A stretch of DNA of 64,000 nt, taken from positions 1-64,000 of the forward strand of contig NZ_JYJF01000021.1 in NCBI RefSeq assembly GCF_000955975.1, in the 5' to 3' direction. The DNA is from Saccharothrix sp. ST-888 (GTDB lineage Bacteria > Actinomycetota > Actinomycetes > Streptomycetales > Streptomycetaceae). Made by a program: the position numbers and the translations under genes. The notes under the pieces were generated by a model, which searched no databases, was not told the origin of the DNA, and saw only the letters and a list, made by a program, of their open reading frames with translations. This document shows, in pieces, positions 63,455 through 64,000 of this stretch; position 1 is the first letter of the stretch; each line of letters begins with the position of its first letter.

Positions 63455-64000
63455 TCATGCCCGGCGCCGCAGGCCGAACCAGACCAGCAGGGCGATCGCG
63501 GCGACCACGGCCGCGTCCACGCCCAGGCCGAGCCGGACGCCGCCCAGGGTGGCGGTGGCGAAGCCGTCACCGGCCGCCCGCAGGGCGTCGCTGCGGGCTG
63601 CGGCGACCGCACTGAGCACGGGGATGCCGACGGTGATGCCGACCTGCTGGGTGCTGGTCACCAGGCCGGTGGCCAGGCCCTGCTCCTCGTCGGCCAGACC
63701 AGAGGTGGCGGTGATGCTGTACGCCACGATCGCGAACAGGTGGCCGAAGCAGGCGACCGACCCGGCGACCATGACCAGCCAGGCACCGGCACCGCCGGTG
63801 CCCACGGCCAGCAGCACGGCGGTGAACAGGGCCTGCACCGCCAGGCCGAGCACCAGGGTGCGGTGGGCGCCGAGACGGCCGGCCAGCTTCGGGGCCAGCA
63901 CGCCGCCGGCCGCCGCCGCCAGGCCCATCATCCCGAAGACCAGGCCGGGGGCGGCGAGCAGCACGCCGAGGCCCATCACCACGTTCAGCGCCATGGTGGA
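63455..64000 (-). CDS. MFS transporter, C-terminal part (runs off the window)
   Basis: About 180 residues of the C-terminal half of an MFS exporter, cut by the window end. At least five helices are visible: GVLLAAPGLVFGMMGLAAAAGGVLAPKLAGRLGAHRTLVLGLAVQALFTAVLLAVG, then LATGLVTSTQQVGITVGIPVLSAVA and VAAIALLVWFGLRRRA. The GLATGLVTSTQQVG stretch is typical of the DHA2 (14-helix drug exporter) branch. It is a different protein from the MFS exporter at 17.8 kb. The start, substrate and regulator lie outside the window. Confidence 0.85.
   Translation of the reverse strand, partial: STMALNVVMGLGVLLAAPGLVFGMMGLAAAAGGVLAPKLAGRLGAHRTLVLGLAVQALFTAVLLAVGTGGAGAWLVMVAGSVACFGHLFAIVAYSITATSGLADEEQGLATGLVTSTQQVGITVGIPVLSAVAAARSDALRAAGDGFATATLGGVRLGLGVDAAVVAAIALLVWFGLRRRA

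Overview
This is a high-GC actinobacterial chromosome segment. The gene order rne-rplU-rpmA-obg-proB-proA ... nadD-rsfS ... leuS ... comEA-comEC-holA-rpsT-lepA ... hemW ... hrcA-dnaJ-rsmE ... phoH-ybeY is the conserved core order of Streptomyces and its relatives (Streptomycetaceae). The spore-wall-type genes after proA, the many GTG/TTG starts, and codons almost always ending in G or C point the same way. Nearly all long ORFs overlapping these genes in other frames are GC-rich shadows.

Layout. 0-7 kb: RNase E/G, ribosomal proteins L21 and L27, GTPase Obg, then proB. 7-16.4 kb: a conserved small protein, proA, two paralogous membrane proteins resembling the Streptomyces SCO2584/SCO2583 families, an M48 peptidase, two tiny membrane proteins, nadD, an LCP/LytR-type protein, rsfS, and a histidine phosphatase that apparently starts at CTG. 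16.4-19.8 kb: three identical tRNA-Ala(GGC) genes; a divergent HTH regulator/MFS exporter pair sits between copies two and three. 19.8-24.3 kb: an HTH/TPR regulator and leuS, the latter preceded by a leucine-codon leader peptide and intrinsic terminator (attenuator). 24.5-33.2 kb: a membrane-anchored helical protein, DegV, comEA-comEC (with two DnaA boxes upstream), a small convergent gene, holA and a membrane protein. 33.5-36.5 kb: rpsT, a monooxygenase-fold protein, lepA. 36.5-43.5 kb: a more accessory-looking block with an internally deleted flavoprotein, an ECF41/SigJ-type sigma factor, a MarR/EamA divergent pair and a heterodimeric ABC exporter. 43.8-47.9 kb: long-chain acyl-CoA synthetase, hemW, a DUF3097 gene. 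48-51 kb: a calpain-type cysteine protease and a pspAB-htpX pair. 51-58 kb: hrcA (with CIRCE)-dnaJ-rsmE, tricorn protease. 57.9-64 kb: HIT protein, RNase Z, PhoH, YbeY, CNNM/CBS protein, two small proteins and the 3' part of an MFS exporter.

Functionally the window is mostly translation, RNA processing, ribosome assembly and protein quality control (Rne, L21, L27, Obg, RsfS, tRNA-Ala, LeuS, S20, LepA, RsmE, RNase Z, YbeY, DnaJ/HrcA, HtpX, tricorn), with proline and NAD synthesis and DNA-uptake-type genes interspersed. A recurring regulatory feature is a TANNNT -10 hexamer 6-8 nt upstream of the start codon, which predicts leaderless mRNAs for about a dozen genes. No mobile element, integrase, CRISPR array or clear new multi-gene system was found. 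The most notable items are the CTG-started phosphatase, the leuS attenuator, the calpain-like protease, the internally deleted flavoprotein and the exporter cassette between identical tRNA genes.
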